DNA from: Mariniblastus sp. | Lineage (GTDB): Bacteria; Planctomycetota; Planctomycetia; Pirellulales; Pirellulaceae | Direction: 5' to 3' | Assembly: GCA_022447555.1 (NCBI GenBank) | Contig: JAKVBF010000010.1 | Coordinates: forward strand, 141,257-205,256 | Length of the DNA: 64,000 nucleotides | Shown here: positions 47,744-57,961 of the stretch, piece after piece | Layout: each line of letters begins with the position of its first letter | Numbering within the stretch: position 1 is the first letter of the stretch | Notes under the pieces: generated by a model | Database searches by the model: none | Told to the model about the DNA's origin: nothing | The model's input: only the letters and a program-made list of their open reading frames with translations | Position numbers and translations under genes: made by a program

Positions 47744-48931
47744 ATGACAAAACGACTCAACTGGATTACTGATGAGCTTGACGCGTTGAGTGGTCAGGGC
47801 TTGCTGCGCGAACTTCAAACTCGGGAAAGTCCACCCGTTGGCGGAATGGTTCAGTTGGATGGCGTTGCTCTGGTGAATTTTGGCTCCAATGACTATTTAG
47901 GCTTGGCGGCGGATGAACGGCTTATTGATGCGGTCAAACATTTCAGTGGTCAATGCGGTTGGGGGGCGGGTGGAAGTTCGCTGGTAAACGGTCGTGGTAC
48001 GCTGCATCGCCGTTTGGAGAAGGAGATTGCACAATTTAAAAAGACCGAAGCTGCGCTGTTATTCCCGACCGGCTTTGCCGCCAATGTTGGGGCGGTGACC
48101 AGTCTGGTAGGCCGGGGCGATGCGGTGTTCAGCGATGAACTGAATCACGCCAGTCTTATTGATGGCTGTCGTCTCTCAGGGGCTTCGATTCACGTTTATC
48201 GGCATCGTGACACGTCTCATTTGGCAGAGCTTTTGCAAGCCGCTTCGGGTGCCGGACGCCGGTTGATTGTGACGGACTCGGTTTTCAGTATGAATGGCGA
48301 TGTGGCGCCATTGGATGCCCTTGCGGAATTGGCCGAGCAGTATGAAGCCATGTTATTGGTCGACGAAGCCCATGCCTGTGGGGTTTTGGGACACTGTGGG
48401 CGCGGCGCATGCGAGCAACTGGCGGTTGAGTCTCGCGTGGACTTGCAGGTGGGCACGCTCAGTAAAGCATTCGGCAGTTTGGGCGGCTATATTACGGGCT
48501 CTAACGAATTGATTCAGTGGATCTGTAATCGCGCTCGGACGTATATGTTTTCAACGGCCCAGCCGGAGGCGATATCGGCCGCATCATTGGCGGCGCTGGA
48601 GATTGTGCAAGCCGATGCCCCGCGACGCCTGAGAGTCGTTGAGTCCGCGTCTCGTTTGCGGCAGATACTCAACGGACTGGGGTTTAATACCGCCGGTTCG
48701 TCGACTCAGATTATTCCTTTGATAGTCGGAGATAATGATCGGGCGGTTGCAATGAGCCGAGAGTTAAGGAATCGGGGTTTCTACGTGCCTGCTATTCGTC
48801 CCCCGGCCGTGCCGAATCATCTGGCCCGATTAAGGATCAGCTTGTCCAGCCAGCACACCGAAGATCAGTTGCAACGATTCCGCGACTGTTTAACAGCGAT
48901 GTCGGCAGTGAAAGATTTTTCACCACGTTGA
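47744..48931 (+). CDS. bioF: 8-amino-7-oxononanoate synthase
   Basis: 395 residues, typical for BioF, which condenses pimeloyl-ACP/CoA with alanine using PLP in biotin synthesis. Seen: NFGSNDYLGLAADERLI, GGSSLVNGRGTLHRRLEKEIA, a His in SDELNHASLIDGCRLSG, VDEAHACGVLGHCGRG, and the Schiff-base Lys in GTLSKAFGSLGGYI. Related alpha-oxoamine synthases such as glycine C-acetyltransferase share these motifs, so the biotin role is likely but not certain. No other bio gene is adjacent. Confidence 0.87.
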   Translation: MTKRLNWITDELDALSGQGLLRELQTRESPPVGGMVQLDGVALVNFGSNDYLGLAADERLIDAVKHFSGQCGWGAGGSSLVNGRGTLHRRLEKEIAQFKKTEAALLFPTGFAANVGAVTSLVGRGDAVFSDELNHASLIDGCRLSGASIHVYRHRDTSHLAELLQAASGAGRRLIVTDSVFSMNGDVAPLDALAELAEQYEAMLLVDEAHACGVLGHCGRGACEQLAVESRVDLQVGTLSKAFGSLGGYITGSNELIQWICNRARTYMFSTAQPEAISAASLAALEIVQADAPRRLRVVESASRLRQILNGLGFNTAGSSTQIIPLIVGDNDRAVAMSRELRNRGFYVPAIRPPAVPNHLARLRISLSSQHTEDQLQRFRDCLTAMSAVKDFSPR

Positions 48932-49098
48932 CGGATGCGAGCCGGGTTGCGAATATGGTGACTGAATGTCGGAACGTGGGTTTCATTGGTGTCCTAAGGG
49001 AACGTTGAATCCGCGGTTGATCTGGTGATCTACGTGGAATTTGATCACAATCCGAAAATGGGTGCCTAACTACCAGCTCCATGCCTGATGGGAAATTG

Positions 49099-50415
49099 AT
49101 GAAAACCATTATTAACAATGCACAAGTCGTTTTGCCCGATGAGACCGTGAAAACGTCGGTTCTGATAGATGGCGTGACGATTGCTGAGATTGGTCCGGCC
49201 ATTGATGTCGAGGCCGATCGAGTGATTGACGCGACGGGGAAGTGGTTGATTCCAGGTGTCGTCGATGATCAAGTGCATTTTCGTGAACCCGGGCTCACTC
49301 ATAAAGAAGACTGGTATCATGCGACTCGGGCCTGCGCGAAAGGGGGGGTGACCAGCTTTCTCGAAATGCCAAACACGATTCCGAACACCATTAGTCGTGA
49401 GGCTTTGGACGAGAAATTGGCACTGGCCAGCGGTCGGTGCCTAGTGAATTATGGCTTTTATATTGGTGCAACGCCCGATAATCTGGCTGAGTTGCAGGCG
49501 GTGACCCGAACCCCTGGTATTAAGATTTTTATCGGTTCGAGTACGGGTAATTTACTGGTCGATGATCAGAGCGTTTTGGAGCAGATTTTTGCAGAAACCA
49601 AATTGCCGATCTGCGCGCATTGTGAGGATGAGGCGACCGTCCGCGCCAACGCGGAGCGTTACGCCGACGCAACGGACGTTGCGACACACTCACTGATTCG
49701 TGATCATCAGGCCGCTTTGATCGCCACCAAACGTTCGATTGATTTAGCGCTTCGGCATCAGCACCCGTTTCATGTTTTACATGTGTCAACGGCTGCAGAG
49801 ATTGAGGTAATCGAGCAGGCAGGTGACTTGGTGACAGGTGAGGTTTGTCCTCACCATCTGTTCTTTAATGTTACCGATTACGACCGCTTGGGTTCGTTGG
49901 TTAAAATGAATCCTTCAGTCAAGCATCAAGAAGATAATCAAGCACTTTGGCAGGCGTTGATTGACGGGAAACTACAAGTGGTTGCCACAGATCACGCGCC
50001 TCATACCTTGGAAGAAAAACGCAAGCCCTTTCCTGAATGTCCTTCCGGACTTCCAGCTGTCGAGAATTCATTGGCGTTAATGTTAAACGAGGTGAATCAG
50101 GGGCGGATCGATCTTCGGCAGGTGGTGCATTGGATGTGTTCGGAGCCTGCTCGGATCTGGCATCTTCGTAACAAGGGTGAAATTCGTGTTGGCTTTGACG
50201 CAGATCTTGCCTTGATTGATATGCAGGACCCCCATGTCATTCGGAACGAGAACCAACAGACGAAATGTGGATGGACTCCCTGGGATGGGAGTTCGCTCAC
50301 GGGGTCGGTTGTGCGAACTTGGGTTTTGGGCGAGCAAGTGTTTCAAAAAGAAAATGGCGTTGAAACATTTTGCACCGACCATTCGCGAGGCAAAGAAATT
50401 CTTTTCGATCACTGA
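49099..50415 (+). CDS. pyrC: Dihydroorotase-family amidohydrolase
   Basis: About 438 residues from ATG 49099 ([15 protein letters not shown]); ATG 49081 is an alternative start in frame. Dihydroorotase cyclises carbamoyl-aspartate in pyrimidine synthesis. The motif reads [16 protein letters not shown]: Gln stands where the usual HxH has its first His, as in the [10 protein letters not shown] subgroup I recall from Bacteroidetes. Lys in GIKIFIG is the candidate carbamylated ligand, HCEDE and HVLHVS give His ligands, and [12 protein letters not shown] the late Asp. Activity as dihydroorotase, rather than a related cyclic amidase, is probable. Confidence 0.85.
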   Translation: MKTIINNAQVVLPDETVKTSVLIDGVTIAEIGPAIDVEADRVIDATGKWLIPGVVDDQVHFREPGLTHKEDWYHATRACAKGGVTSFLEMPNTIPNTISREALDEKLALASGRCLVNYGFYIGATPDNLAELQAVTRTPGIKIFIGSSTGNLLVDDQSVLEQIFAETKLPICAHCEDEATVRANAERYADATDVATHSLIRDHQAALIATKRSIDLALRHQHPFHVLHVSTAAEIEVIEQAGDLVTGEVCPHHLFFNVTDYDRLGSLVKMNPSVKHQEDNQALWQALIDGKLQVVATDHAPHTLEEKRKPFPECPSGLPAVENSLALMLNEVNQGRIDLRQVVHWMCSEPARIWHLRNKGEIRVGFDADLALIDMQDPHVIRNENQQTKCGWTPWDGSSLTGSVVRTWVLGEQVFQKENGVETFCTDHSRGKEILFDH

Positions 50416-50445
50416 GCGATCTCAATGAGGTTATGCCTTATGACG

Positions 50446-50925
50446 TTAATCACTCGAGGATGTCGTCGCCTGCCAAGTCCATGACGAGATCAGAACTGCC
50501 AGCCACGCCCACCCTAGGAGCCACTGTAAAGTGCTGGTCCAGAGGTAGGCTTGATGGAAGCGGTAGAATTGCTTGCTGTCGCGGATTAACAATTCGGATG
50601 AGTCGAACATTCCGTCCAGGATGGGATGTAAGTAGATCAAAGCCGTCAAGCATCCAGCGATGCCCAGATTGATTCCCAGCATGATCCAGCGGGTCGTCGG
50701 TTTCGTTTGCTTCCACCGAGTGGCCGATTCGATCGCCATGGCGATCAATGTGACGCCGCTCAAAATATTAATCCACACAGTCACCCGTTGAGTGATGGCT
50801 CCTTGTTCAATGGCCGCGCCAAGAATGTCCGTTCCAATCGGCACGACGACCGACGCATAGAAACCGAAACCGCCAAACCACATAGCAAAGGTGGCAATGA
50901 GCAGAACACGTTGGAAGATCAACAT
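50446..50925 (-). CDS. Small polytopic membrane protein
   Basis: 159 residues with four hydrophobic helices (VLLIATFAMWFGGFGFYASVVV, VWINILSGVTLIAMAI, WIMLGINLGIAGCLTALIYL, WLLGWAWLAVLISSW), reminiscent of DUF4149-like proteins. The loop between helices 3 and 4 contains FYRFHQAYLW, where His and aromatic residues could bind metal or haem. Function unknown; convergent with the dihydroorotase gene. Confidence 0.75.
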   Translation of the reverse strand: MLIFQRVLLIATFAMWFGGFGFYASVVVPIGTDILGAAIEQGAITQRVTVWINILSGVTLIAMAIESATRWKQTKPTTRWIMLGINLGIAGCLTALIYLHPILDGMFDSSELLIRDSKQFYRFHQAYLWTSTLQWLLGWAWLAVLISSWTWQATTSSSD

Positions 50926-51080
50926 AGAAACCGAGGAGTGAGGGGGAGTTTAGTTTATCAATAGCTGGATTCTAACCTTCTCATAACTTGCACAAGGAGG
51001 GTGGAAGCAACTAGAATCTGGTGCTGAATTAGCTTAGTGAAATATTTCTCGCGTGACTTGATAGACCCCGGAATCCGCAA

Positions 51081-52313
51081 ATGAAAATTGTTGAATCTGA
51101 CAATGTAGCCAAGGTTTTGCGCACGGCTTTAGATGCCGGTGAAGGTTTGCTCAGATTAACTCCTACTTGGGTGCCACGGAGTTTTTTACATCCGGGTAAG
51201 CGGATTCGTTTGCATCCCGATGATTATTACGCATTAGGGGCAGAACGTGGCGGGATTGATGAACGCTGGTTTGCCAGCACTACAGAGGCGGCCAATGATG
51301 GGCGGCAGTGGCATGAAGGACTTAGTTTTTGTCGCTTTGAAGGTCAGCAATTTTTATTGCGGGATGCAGTGAACGAAGCGGGTGCTGAGTTGGTTGGGAC
51401 GGATATCTGGGATCGTTTTCAGCGGTGGCCAGTCTACTCAAAGTTTTTTGACAACATGGGGCCGATCCCCCATCACATGCACCAAAGTCATGAAGATGCG
51501 GCGTTGGTTGGCCAAGAGGGAAAGCCTGAAGCTTATTACTTCCCGCCTCAATACAATAATTGTGACAACAATTTCCCTCACACATTCATGGGGCTCGAAC
51601 CGGGGACAACGCGTCAGGATCTAAGGCGTTGTCTGGAAAATTGGAACGCGGGTGATAACGGAATTTTAGACCTCTCCAAGGCATACCGGCTAAAGCGAGG
51701 AACCGGGTGGTTGATCCCGCCAGGTGTTTTGCATGCTCCCGGCTCTTTGTGCACTTACGAGCCACAATGGGGGAGCGATGTTTTCGGAATGTTTCAAAAT
51801 ATTGTTGAGGGCAGGTACGTTCCTTGGGATCTGTTGGTGAAAGACGTTCCGACGGACAAGCAACAGGATTTTGATTTCATTATCGACCAGCTCGATTGGG
51901 AAAAAAACATCGACCCGGAATTCAAAGACAATAATTACTTGGAGCCGATGGTGGCCGCCGAAGGTGAGGGCTGGGTCGATCGATGGGTGGTCTATGGTCG
52001 TGTTAATGGCGACCAGCTATTCAGTGCCAAAGAGTTGACGATCCAACCCGGTAGTCGCTGCACATTACAAGATCCCGGAGCGAGTGGTTGGATCACGGTT
52101 CAAGGAGCGGGGCGAATGGGTTCTTTGAATCTACAGACTCCGGTCATCATACGGTTTGGGCAGCTCACGGAGGACGAAGTCTTTATTTCCAGCACCGCGG
52201 CGAGCTGTGGAGTGGAGATAGAAAATACCGGCTCGGAACCTTTAGTGGGAATCCGTTATTTTGGTCCCGATGCACATCCCAAGATGCCGGAAGTCGGCGA
52301 TCACAAAAAATAA
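51081..52313 (+). CDS. Cupin-type protein, mannose-6-phosphate isomerase-like
   Basis: 410 residues. The core MGPIPHHMHQSHEDA holds a His-rich metal-binding motif, and GTGWLIPPGVLHAPGSLCTYEP gives the second cupin His, the layout of class I sugar-phosphate isomerases. The C-terminal 130 residues look like a second beta-barrel. It is followed on the same strand by a TIM-barrel isomerase gene and a Gfo/Idh/MocA oxidoreductase gene (26 and about 84 bases apart), so a sugar catabolic unit is likely. Substrate unknown. Confidence 0.75.
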   Translation: MKIVESDNVAKVLRTALDAGEGLLRLTPTWVPRSFLHPGKRIRLHPDDYYALGAERGGIDERWFASTTEAANDGRQWHEGLSFCRFEGQQFLLRDAVNEAGAELVGTDIWDRFQRWPVYSKFFDNMGPIPHHMHQSHEDAALVGQEGKPEAYYFPPQYNNCDNNFPHTFMGLEPGTTRQDLRRCLENWNAGDNGILDLSKAYRLKRGTGWLIPPGVLHAPGSLCTYEPQWGSDVFGMFQNIVEGRYVPWDLLVKDVPTDKQQDFDFIIDQLDWEKNIDPEFKDNNYLEPMVAAEGEGWVDRWVVYGRVNGDQLFSAKELTIQPGSRCTLQDPGASGWITVQGAGRMGSLNLQTPVIIRFGQLTEDEVFISSTAASCGVEIENTGSEPLVGIRYFGPDAHPKMPEVGDHKK

Positions 52314-52339
52314 GACTTAAATCAAGGTGACAATAATTC

Positions 52340-53368
52340 ATGAGTAATACCTTCCCGAAATTGCACAACGCGATGTGGCCTGGCCTGGTGGGTAAAGCCA
52401 GCCAAGGTGGTGACGAGCCAGATCTTAGCTTGGAAACGATGTTGGAATTGACCGCCGCAGCCGAGGTGGATGGACAAAAGTTTGAAGGAATTGACTACTT
52501 CCTTTTTCATCCGCATACGGATCCCGATGCCAGTGATGACGAACTGAAGGCCATTGCGGACAAGATCTCGAGTCACGATCTGAAAGTGGGTTCGCTGGTA
52601 GCGCCCGTATGGCCGGGGACCGTGGGTGGTTCTTCGATGGGCAGCCCTGAGGACAGAGACAATTTTGTGCTCGCGGTTGAAAAGGCGTGTCGTATCGCCA
52701 AGATTTTTAATGAACACGGCGTACGTGAGTACGGCGTGATTCGAATTGACTCTGCCGAAGGCGTTCAGGAGTGGGCCAAGGATCCCTCTGCTGGCACGAA
52801 AAATATTGCCGATACATTTCGTCGAGCCGCCAAGGTGGCGGCCGATCATGGAGAGCGTTTGGCGGCCGAAGGTGAGATTTGCTGGGGTGGGATGCATTCC
52901 CCCACAGATATGATTGACTTGCTGGAGGCGGTAGGGATGCCGGAGACAGTTGGTTTTCAAGCCGACCTCGCTCACACTTACCTCTATTTGTTGGGTTACA
53001 ACTCGCCTGAAACGGCGATGCTTGAGGAAGGCTATTCCGAAGAAGCATTTTGGCAGGCTTACAAAGAAATGACGGATGCATTGCGACCTTGGACGATCGA
53101 TTTTCACGTTGCTCAAAACGATGGTTCCGTTCATGGCACGGGCGATCATGACAAAACAGGTCGCCATTGCCCGGCCGATGATCCCAACGGAAAATTGGAT
53201 ATCGTGAAGTGCTCCACGTATTGGCTGGATGGGGCTGCCGATCGTGGGATTCAGCACATTTGTTGGGATGGTTGCATGTTCCCTAACGCCACTTTAGAAG
53301 ATCCTCAAACATGGAACACCATTCTTAAGACAATGATTGATGTTCGAGACGCGCACGGTTGGCAGTGA
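52340..53368 (+). CDS. Sugar isomerase/epimerase, xylose isomerase-like TIM barrel
   Basis: 342 residues with the AP-endonuclease-2/xylose isomerase barrel pattern: an early [13 protein letters not shown] strand, [14 protein letters not shown] with a conserved Glu, [16 protein letters not shown] with Asp and His, and [16 protein letters not shown] supplying metal ligands. Family members include inosose and sugar isomerases and epimerases. The gene sits between the cupin protein and the oxidoreductase on one strand, supporting a concerted sugar or polyol pathway. The exact reaction cannot be told. Confidence 0.82.
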   Translation: MSNTFPKLHNAMWPGLVGKASQGGDEPDLSLETMLELTAAAEVDGQKFEGIDYFLFHPHTDPDASDDELKAIADKISSHDLKVGSLVAPVWPGTVGGSSMGSPEDRDNFVLAVEKACRIAKIFNEHGVREYGVIRIDSAEGVQEWAKDPSAGTKNIADTFRRAAKVAADHGERLAAEGEICWGGMHSPTDMIDLLEAVGMPETVGFQADLAHTYLYLLGYNSPETAMLEEGYSEEAFWQAYKEMTDALRPWTIDFHVAQNDGSVHGTGDHDKTGRHCPADDPNGKLDIVKCSTYWLDGAADRGIQHICWDGCMFPNATLEDPQTWNTILKTMIDVRDAHGWQ

Positions 53369-53452
53369 CCAAAACGGTGTTAGTCATTAATCAATTCACC
53401 TCACGTTGGGTGCCTGCAGTCACCCAACCGTTCATTTACCTAGGATGTGAAA

Positions 53453-54583
53453 ATGAAAGACCTTAATATTGGAATGATCGGCTATGGATTCATGGGCCGA
53501 GCGCACACCAACGCTTATAAGCGAGTGAATGATTTTTTTGATTTAGAATACCGCCCTGTTTTGAAAGCTGCCTGTGCTCGCAACGCAGGGCCTGCTCAGG
53601 AGTTTGCTGATAATTGGGGCTATGAATCGATCGAGACCGATTGGCGTCAATTGTTGCAGCGGGATGATATTGACGCGGTTGATATTTGTGTTCCCAACAA
53701 TTTACACAAGGAAATTTCTATCGCGGCCGCTGAAGCGGGGAAAATGATCCTTTGTGAAAAACCGATTTCGATGAACACGGCCGAAGGTGAAGAGATGTGT
53801 GAGGCCGTGGAGCGTGCGGGCGTTCCCAATATGGTTTGGTACAACTACCGAAGAATTCCAGCGGTGACGCACGCTCGGAATATCATTGCGTCAGGGAAAC
53901 TAGGACGGATCTTTCATTACCGAGCCAACTTCCTGCAAGATTGGACCATCGCTGAAGACTTGCCTCAGGGGGGCAATGGATTGTGGCGATTGGACGTCGA
54001 TGCGGCGGGCAGTGGTGTTACGGGCGATTTGCTGGCCCACTGTATCGATACAGCGATTTGGCTTAACGGAGCCATCAGCAATGTGACCGCGATGACCGAG
54101 ACCTTTGTCAAAGAGCGTGTGCACAGTGACACGGGTAATGTTCAACCGGTGGGCATTGACGATGCCTGTGCGTTCCTCTGTCATTTTGATAATGGATCTC
54201 TTGGTTTGTTTGAATCGACTCGCTACGCTCGGGGCCATAAAGCGTTATACACATTTGAAATTAATGGAGAAAATGGCTCGCTCAAATGGGATTTACATGA
54301 TCTCAACCGTCTTGAGTATTTTGATTATGAAGATGATTCACCGGTGCGGGGCTGGCGAAGTATTCATATTTCTGACGGTGATCATCCCTACCTAGGCAAC
54401 TGGTGGGTGCCGGGTTTGTGCCTCGGCTACGAACACAGCTTTGTCCATCAAGTGGCTGATTTCCTCTTAGGTCTTGCCAATGGTAAACCGGCTGGTCCGA
54501 CATTCCGTGACGCGCTTGAAACGCAGAAGGTTTGCGACGCCGTGTTAGAAAGCGCTAAATCGAAAGCCTGGGTAGACGTGTAA
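53453..54583 (+). CDS. Gfo/Idh/MocA family NAD(P)-dependent oxidoreductase
   Basis: 376 residues from ATG 53453 ([18 protein letters not shown]), with the Rossmann GxGxxG at the N-terminus. The dinucleotide domain continues with [12 protein letters not shown] and LCEKPIS, where the Lys of EKP is the conserved active-site residue. The C-terminal domain carries [17 protein letters not shown], with the catalytic Asp/His pair. Such enzymes oxidise or reduce sugars, inositols or their derivatives. It closes the three-gene sugar unit with the cupin and TIM-barrel genes upstream. Confidence 0.88.
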   Translation: MKDLNIGMIGYGFMGRAHTNAYKRVNDFFDLEYRPVLKAACARNAGPAQEFADNWGYESIETDWRQLLQRDDIDAVDICVPNNLHKEISIAAAEAGKMILCEKPISMNTAEGEEMCEAVERAGVPNMVWYNYRRIPAVTHARNIIASGKLGRIFHYRANFLQDWTIAEDLPQGGNGLWRLDVDAAGSGVTGDLLAHCIDTAIWLNGAISNVTAMTETFVKERVHSDTGNVQPVGIDDACAFLCHFDNGSLGLFESTRYARGHKALYTFEINGENGSLKWDLHDLNRLEYFDYEDDSPVRGWRSIHISDGDHPYLGNWWVPGLCLGYEHSFVHQVADFLLGLANGKPAGPTFRDALETQKVCDAVLESAKSKAWVDV

Positions 54584-54651
54584 GCCAAGACGGTTGCTGA
54601 TTGCACGGCGACTCGCGGCTGTGGATGCACGAGAACCGAGGTGGTAATCAT

Positions 54652-56169
54652 TTACTGATCGAAGGATCGTCCAGAATTCTTCAGATGATTCAATCGTTGA
54701 GTCAATTGCTGAACCACTTCCGGGTTTTGCTCGTAAAGGTTATTCGATTCGGAGGGGTCGTTCCGAAGGTTATACAGTTGCCCGGCAGGAGCATCAGCAG
54801 GCGGGTTGAAACGTGTGAAACCTCCTGAGTTTTTCCCGAGAATGAGTTTCCACGCTCCCTCGCGGATAGCAAACAGACCATTTCCGGAGTGGTGAATTAA
54901 GTGATCTCTTATTGGGGAAGAGTTTAGATCTGACGCTTTGGTAAATAGGGTGGCGCCAATATCAAAACTGTCTTCGGCTGTTTCGGCATCGAGTTCAAAA
55001 TCGAGCAGCCTCGCCAGCGTTCGCATTAAATCGGTCAAGATGATAGGTTGTTGAGATGTACTGTTGGCGAGTATGTGACCGGGCCAGGCCGCGATGAATG
55101 GGACTCGGTGGCCCCCTTCCCAAGCATCACTCTTCATGCCCCGCCAAGGTCGACTTGGGTCGTGCCCTAATTTTTTAACAGAGCCGGTGGGTCCATTCAT
55201 ATTCTCCCCATTTCTTTGGGGTGAGCCATTGTCTGAAGTGAAAATCAAAAGCGTGTCATTTGTCAAATCATTTCGCCGCAGGGCCGTTTGAATCTGACCT
55301 AGGGTCCAATCGACTTGGTGAACATAATCGCCGTACCAGCCTGCCTTTGACTTGCCGATGAAGTGAGAGCTGGGTGCAATGGGCGTGTGCGGTGCTGTGA
55401 GTGGCATGAATAGAAAAAATGGTGGATCGTCAGCTTGGTGTCCTTCGATGAGCTGAACCGCCTGTTGCGTGATGGTCGGCATGACGATTGAAAGGTCCCA
55501 AGCCGGAAGTGCGGGGCCCGGATTCCCAAACATGCTGGCCGGCTTGGAGACAGTGGGTATTCCAATCGTCTTGCGGTCTTCAATGAATGCATAGGGCGGG
55601 AAGTTGGGGACGTCGTCACCAAAATAGCTTTGGAACCCATGGTCGGTCGGGCCACCGCGAGTCGGTCGAGAAAAATCGATCTGCTGAGCCAAGACCTCTC
55701 TTTTTTGGGCCGGTAAAGTGACGCCGCTAAATTTATCCGTAAGGTATTGGCCGTTTTGCAGCGGCCAATCCCAGCCCAGATGCCACTTTCCAACACAGGC
55801 CGTTGTGTAGCCCTTTTGCCGAAACATTTCCGGCAGGGTGAGTCGATCTGATTCGAGTAATGGTGGATCCCAAGGCCACAAGACCGATCGTTTTAATCGA
55901 GTTCGCCAACAGTACCGGCCGGTCAGCAAGCCATAACGTGTTGGGGTGCAAACACTGGAGGGCGAGTGGGCATCGGAAAATTTCATTCCTTGGTTCGCTA
56001 GGTCGTCAATATTTGGTGTTGGGATAAGGGATTGATCGTTGTAGCATCCGGGATCGCCGTAACCGAGATCGTCTGCCAGAATGATGACAATATTGGGAGT
56101 GTGGCCTTGGCCAAGACACATTCCAGAAACGATCCATAAAGCGATGATTAGGCAAACAGGAAAACGCAT
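54652..56169 (-). CDS. Sulfatase
   Basis: 505 residues from the ATG at 56169, giving the signal peptide MRFPVCLIIALWIVSGMCLG. Sulfatase features: IILADDLGYGDPGCYN with metal-binding Asp pair, the maturation motif Cys74-Thr-Pro-Thr-Arg (VCTPTRYGLLTGRY), GKWHLGWDW, MPLTAPHTPI and TSDNGSPQ. CxPTR departs from CxPSR but is common in planctomycete sulfatases as far as I recall. Exported enzymes of this kind remove sulfate esters from glycans. The neighbouring sugar-oxidoreductase unit could degrade released sugars. Confidence 0.93.
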   Translation of the reverse strand: MRFPVCLIIALWIVSGMCLGQGHTPNIVIILADDLGYGDPGCYNDQSLIPTPNIDDLANQGMKFSDAHSPSSVCTPTRYGLLTGRYCWRTRLKRSVLWPWDPPLLESDRLTLPEMFRQKGYTTACVGKWHLGWDWPLQNGQYLTDKFSGVTLPAQKREVLAQQIDFSRPTRGGPTDHGFQSYFGDDVPNFPPYAFIEDRKTIGIPTVSKPASMFGNPGPALPAWDLSIVMPTITQQAVQLIEGHQADDPPFFLFMPLTAPHTPIAPSSHFIGKSKAGWYGDYVHQVDWTLGQIQTALRRNDLTNDTLLIFTSDNGSPQRNGENMNGPTGSVKKLGHDPSRPWRGMKSDAWEGGHRVPFIAAWPGHILANSTSQQPIILTDLMRTLARLLDFELDAETAEDSFDIGATLFTKASDLNSSPIRDHLIHHSGNGLFAIREGAWKLILGKNSGGFTRFNPPADAPAGQLYNLRNDPSESNNLYEQNPEVVQQLTQRLNHLKNSGRSFDQ

Positions 56170-56249
56170 GCTGACAACCTCAACTCGTGAATTCAAGATT
56201 TTGACCCCTTTAGTATAACCTCCCTTCGAACCTTTACATTTGGCAATCG

Positions 56250-56912
56250 ATGAATTGTTTTGCGCATGCCCTGCCCTTTTTAGACAATCCCGAATTCATG
56301 GTCGGTTGTTGCGTGCCTGATTGGTTGAGTGCCGTCGATCGGAAATGTCGCGTTCGGGAACGCCGAGCCCGTGAGTTTGTCCAAGATTCAGATCCTTTTG
56401 TGTCAGCCGTTGCTCAAGGCGTCATTCGACATCATCAGGATGACCATTGGTTCCACCAAACACGTGCCTTCGCGGAGCTTAACCTCGAATTTGCAGTAGA
56501 GATAAGAGAATGCCTGAACGGGGAAACAGGCTTTCGCGCCGGTTTGCTCGGGCATATTATTGTGGAGTTGTTGTTGGATGCGTTTTTGACCGAGCAATTC
56601 CCAGGACAGTTAGAGACGTATTACGAGCGTGTGGCTGAGGTTTGCCCCGAGCGTTTGCAGGAGGGCATTAACCGATTTGCATCGCGTCCGACGGAAAAGT
56701 TAGTTTACTATTTGGGACGATATCTTGAAATTCGGTTCTTATTCGATTACCTCAACGATTCGGGTTTGTTGTATCGATTGAACAATGTATTGAATCGGGT
56801 GAAATTGGAGGCACTTGATGATAAGATTCTTTCATGGATCCCGTCAGCTCGCGATCGTGTTTACCAGCGAGCGGCTGACTTACTTTGCGATTATCCTTTG
56901 AAAATTAGTTGA
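56250..56912 (+). CDS. AcpH/HD-like predicted hydrolase of unknown function
   Basis: 220 residues with a spread of His and Asp residues: MNCFAHALPFLDNP, VGCCVPDWLSAVDRK, VIRHHQDDHWFHQT and LLGHIIVELLLDAFL. This order (N-terminal N-x-x-AH, then xxxDW, HHxxDxxxH, and H...E..D in a helix) recalls acyl carrier protein phosphodiesterase, an HD-type metal hydrolase, but the loops differ. It could bind metal and cut a phosphoester. The next gene starts 8 bases later, so the two form a unit. Confidence 0.55.
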   Translation: MNCFAHALPFLDNPEFMVGCCVPDWLSAVDRKCRVRERRAREFVQDSDPFVSAVAQGVIRHHQDDHWFHQTRAFAELNLEFAVEIRECLNGETGFRAGLLGHIIVELLLDAFLTEQFPGQLETYYERVAEVCPERLQEGINRFASRPTEKLVYYLGRYLEIRFLFDYLNDSGLLYRLNNVLNRVKLEALDDKILSWIPSARDRVYQRAADLLCDYPLKIS

Positions 56913-56920
56913 GGGTTTTG

Positions 56921-57940
56921 ATGTCGGATCAGATTCTACAGTTGGCTCATATTGATTTGGGAGTGGTCCCCACTCATCTGAAATTTGTTGGTGGCTTGGT
57001 TCCGGATGAAGCGGGCCGGATTCCTCGTAGTGAAACTGGAAAGCTTTTGGTTCTTGCCAATATGGCAGCCATTATCGAACAATCACCCGTTCGGCCCAAT
57101 TGTGTCCAGATCCCCTACTTTCCTGGGTTGGACGAAAATGATGTCGCTGAAATGGTTGATGGCTTTCGATCCTTAGAGCTCAAGGTGCATTTCATACTGA
57201 TGGTTGGGGGTGCCGATCCGATGAACCCTGCAGACGAAGAAACAGTGATCGGAATGCTTGTCGACGGTTTAACGGCAGCCAAAAATCACGGGGTGCAGGA
57301 TGTCAGTTCAACCTCTGTCGAGGAATGGATGCAGGCGGGTGCTAGCCGAAAAGAAGGGGATGAATTCGTAGCGGCTGTTACTCAAAACGTTCGTGTTCAC
57401 ACGGCAGCCGTCCAGCAGGCTGCCTTAGAAGGTTCATCCGTAGAGGCTTGGCATATTGAGTTCTTGAGAGGTGGTGAATTTCAAACGTTTACCGATGTGG
57501 GGCGAATTTGGCAATTCGTGAAATCTGCCAATGATGCCCTAGGCCGTTCGTTTTTCAAAGTCATGATAGACGCCGCGCATTGTGGTGACTCTGCCCTGAC
57601 CATCTCGGAGAATGAATCACTGATTGAAGAAATTGCGTCAGCCGATGCGTTGGGAATTTTTCATGCTTCGGCTAAAACGACACGTGGCTGTTTGTCGACC
57701 GATGATGGTTGGATTGGAGCATTACTGACAGCTTGTGCGAAGACAGGCAAGCTAAAAACGGTTTTTGTTGAGGTGTTCCATCACCAAGATGACGCGCTGG
57801 CTGGTCTGCGAGATCTAGACCCCGGTCACGGGATCGATACTCGGGATGGCCGCTCCTACGATGAGGTCGTGGTCGAAGGCTTGGTGGACGTGACTCGCAG
57901 ACTCAACAACCTTGTTGCGCGAGGCGTTCTACAGCGTTGA
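56921..57940 (+). CDS. TIM-barrel protein, xylose isomerase-like, function unknown
   Basis: 339 residues from ATG 56921, with GAGGG just upstream, overlapping the previous stop. Segments such as VHFILMVGGADPM, AWHIEFLRGGEFQTF, FFKVMIDAAHCGDS and TVFVEVFHHQDDAL suggest a beta/alpha barrel with Glu, Asp and His ligands near the strand ends, like sugar isomerases/epimerases. I do not recognise a named family. Coupling to the AcpH-like gene implies a joint role. Confidence 0.6.
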   Translation: MSDQILQLAHIDLGVVPTHLKFVGGLVPDEAGRIPRSETGKLLVLANMAAIIEQSPVRPNCVQIPYFPGLDENDVAEMVDGFRSLELKVHFILMVGGADPMNPADEETVIGMLVDGLTAAKNHGVQDVSSTSVEEWMQAGASRKEGDEFVAAVTQNVRVHTAAVQQAALEGSSVEAWHIEFLRGGEFQTFTDVGRIWQFVKSANDALGRSFFKVMIDAAHCGDSALTISENESLIEEIASADALGIFHASAKTTRGCLSTDDGWIGALLTACAKTGKLKTVFVEVFHHQDDALAGLRDLDPGHGIDTRDGRSYDEVVVEGLVDVTRRLNNLVARGVLQR

Positions 57941-57961
57941 TCGGCGATTCGCTGCTGGGCT

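Noticed and set aside
52322..53257. 311-codon minus-strand frame over the TIM-barrel isomerase gene
   Set aside because: The plus strand has a coherent barrel protein in an operon; the antisense product has no motif.
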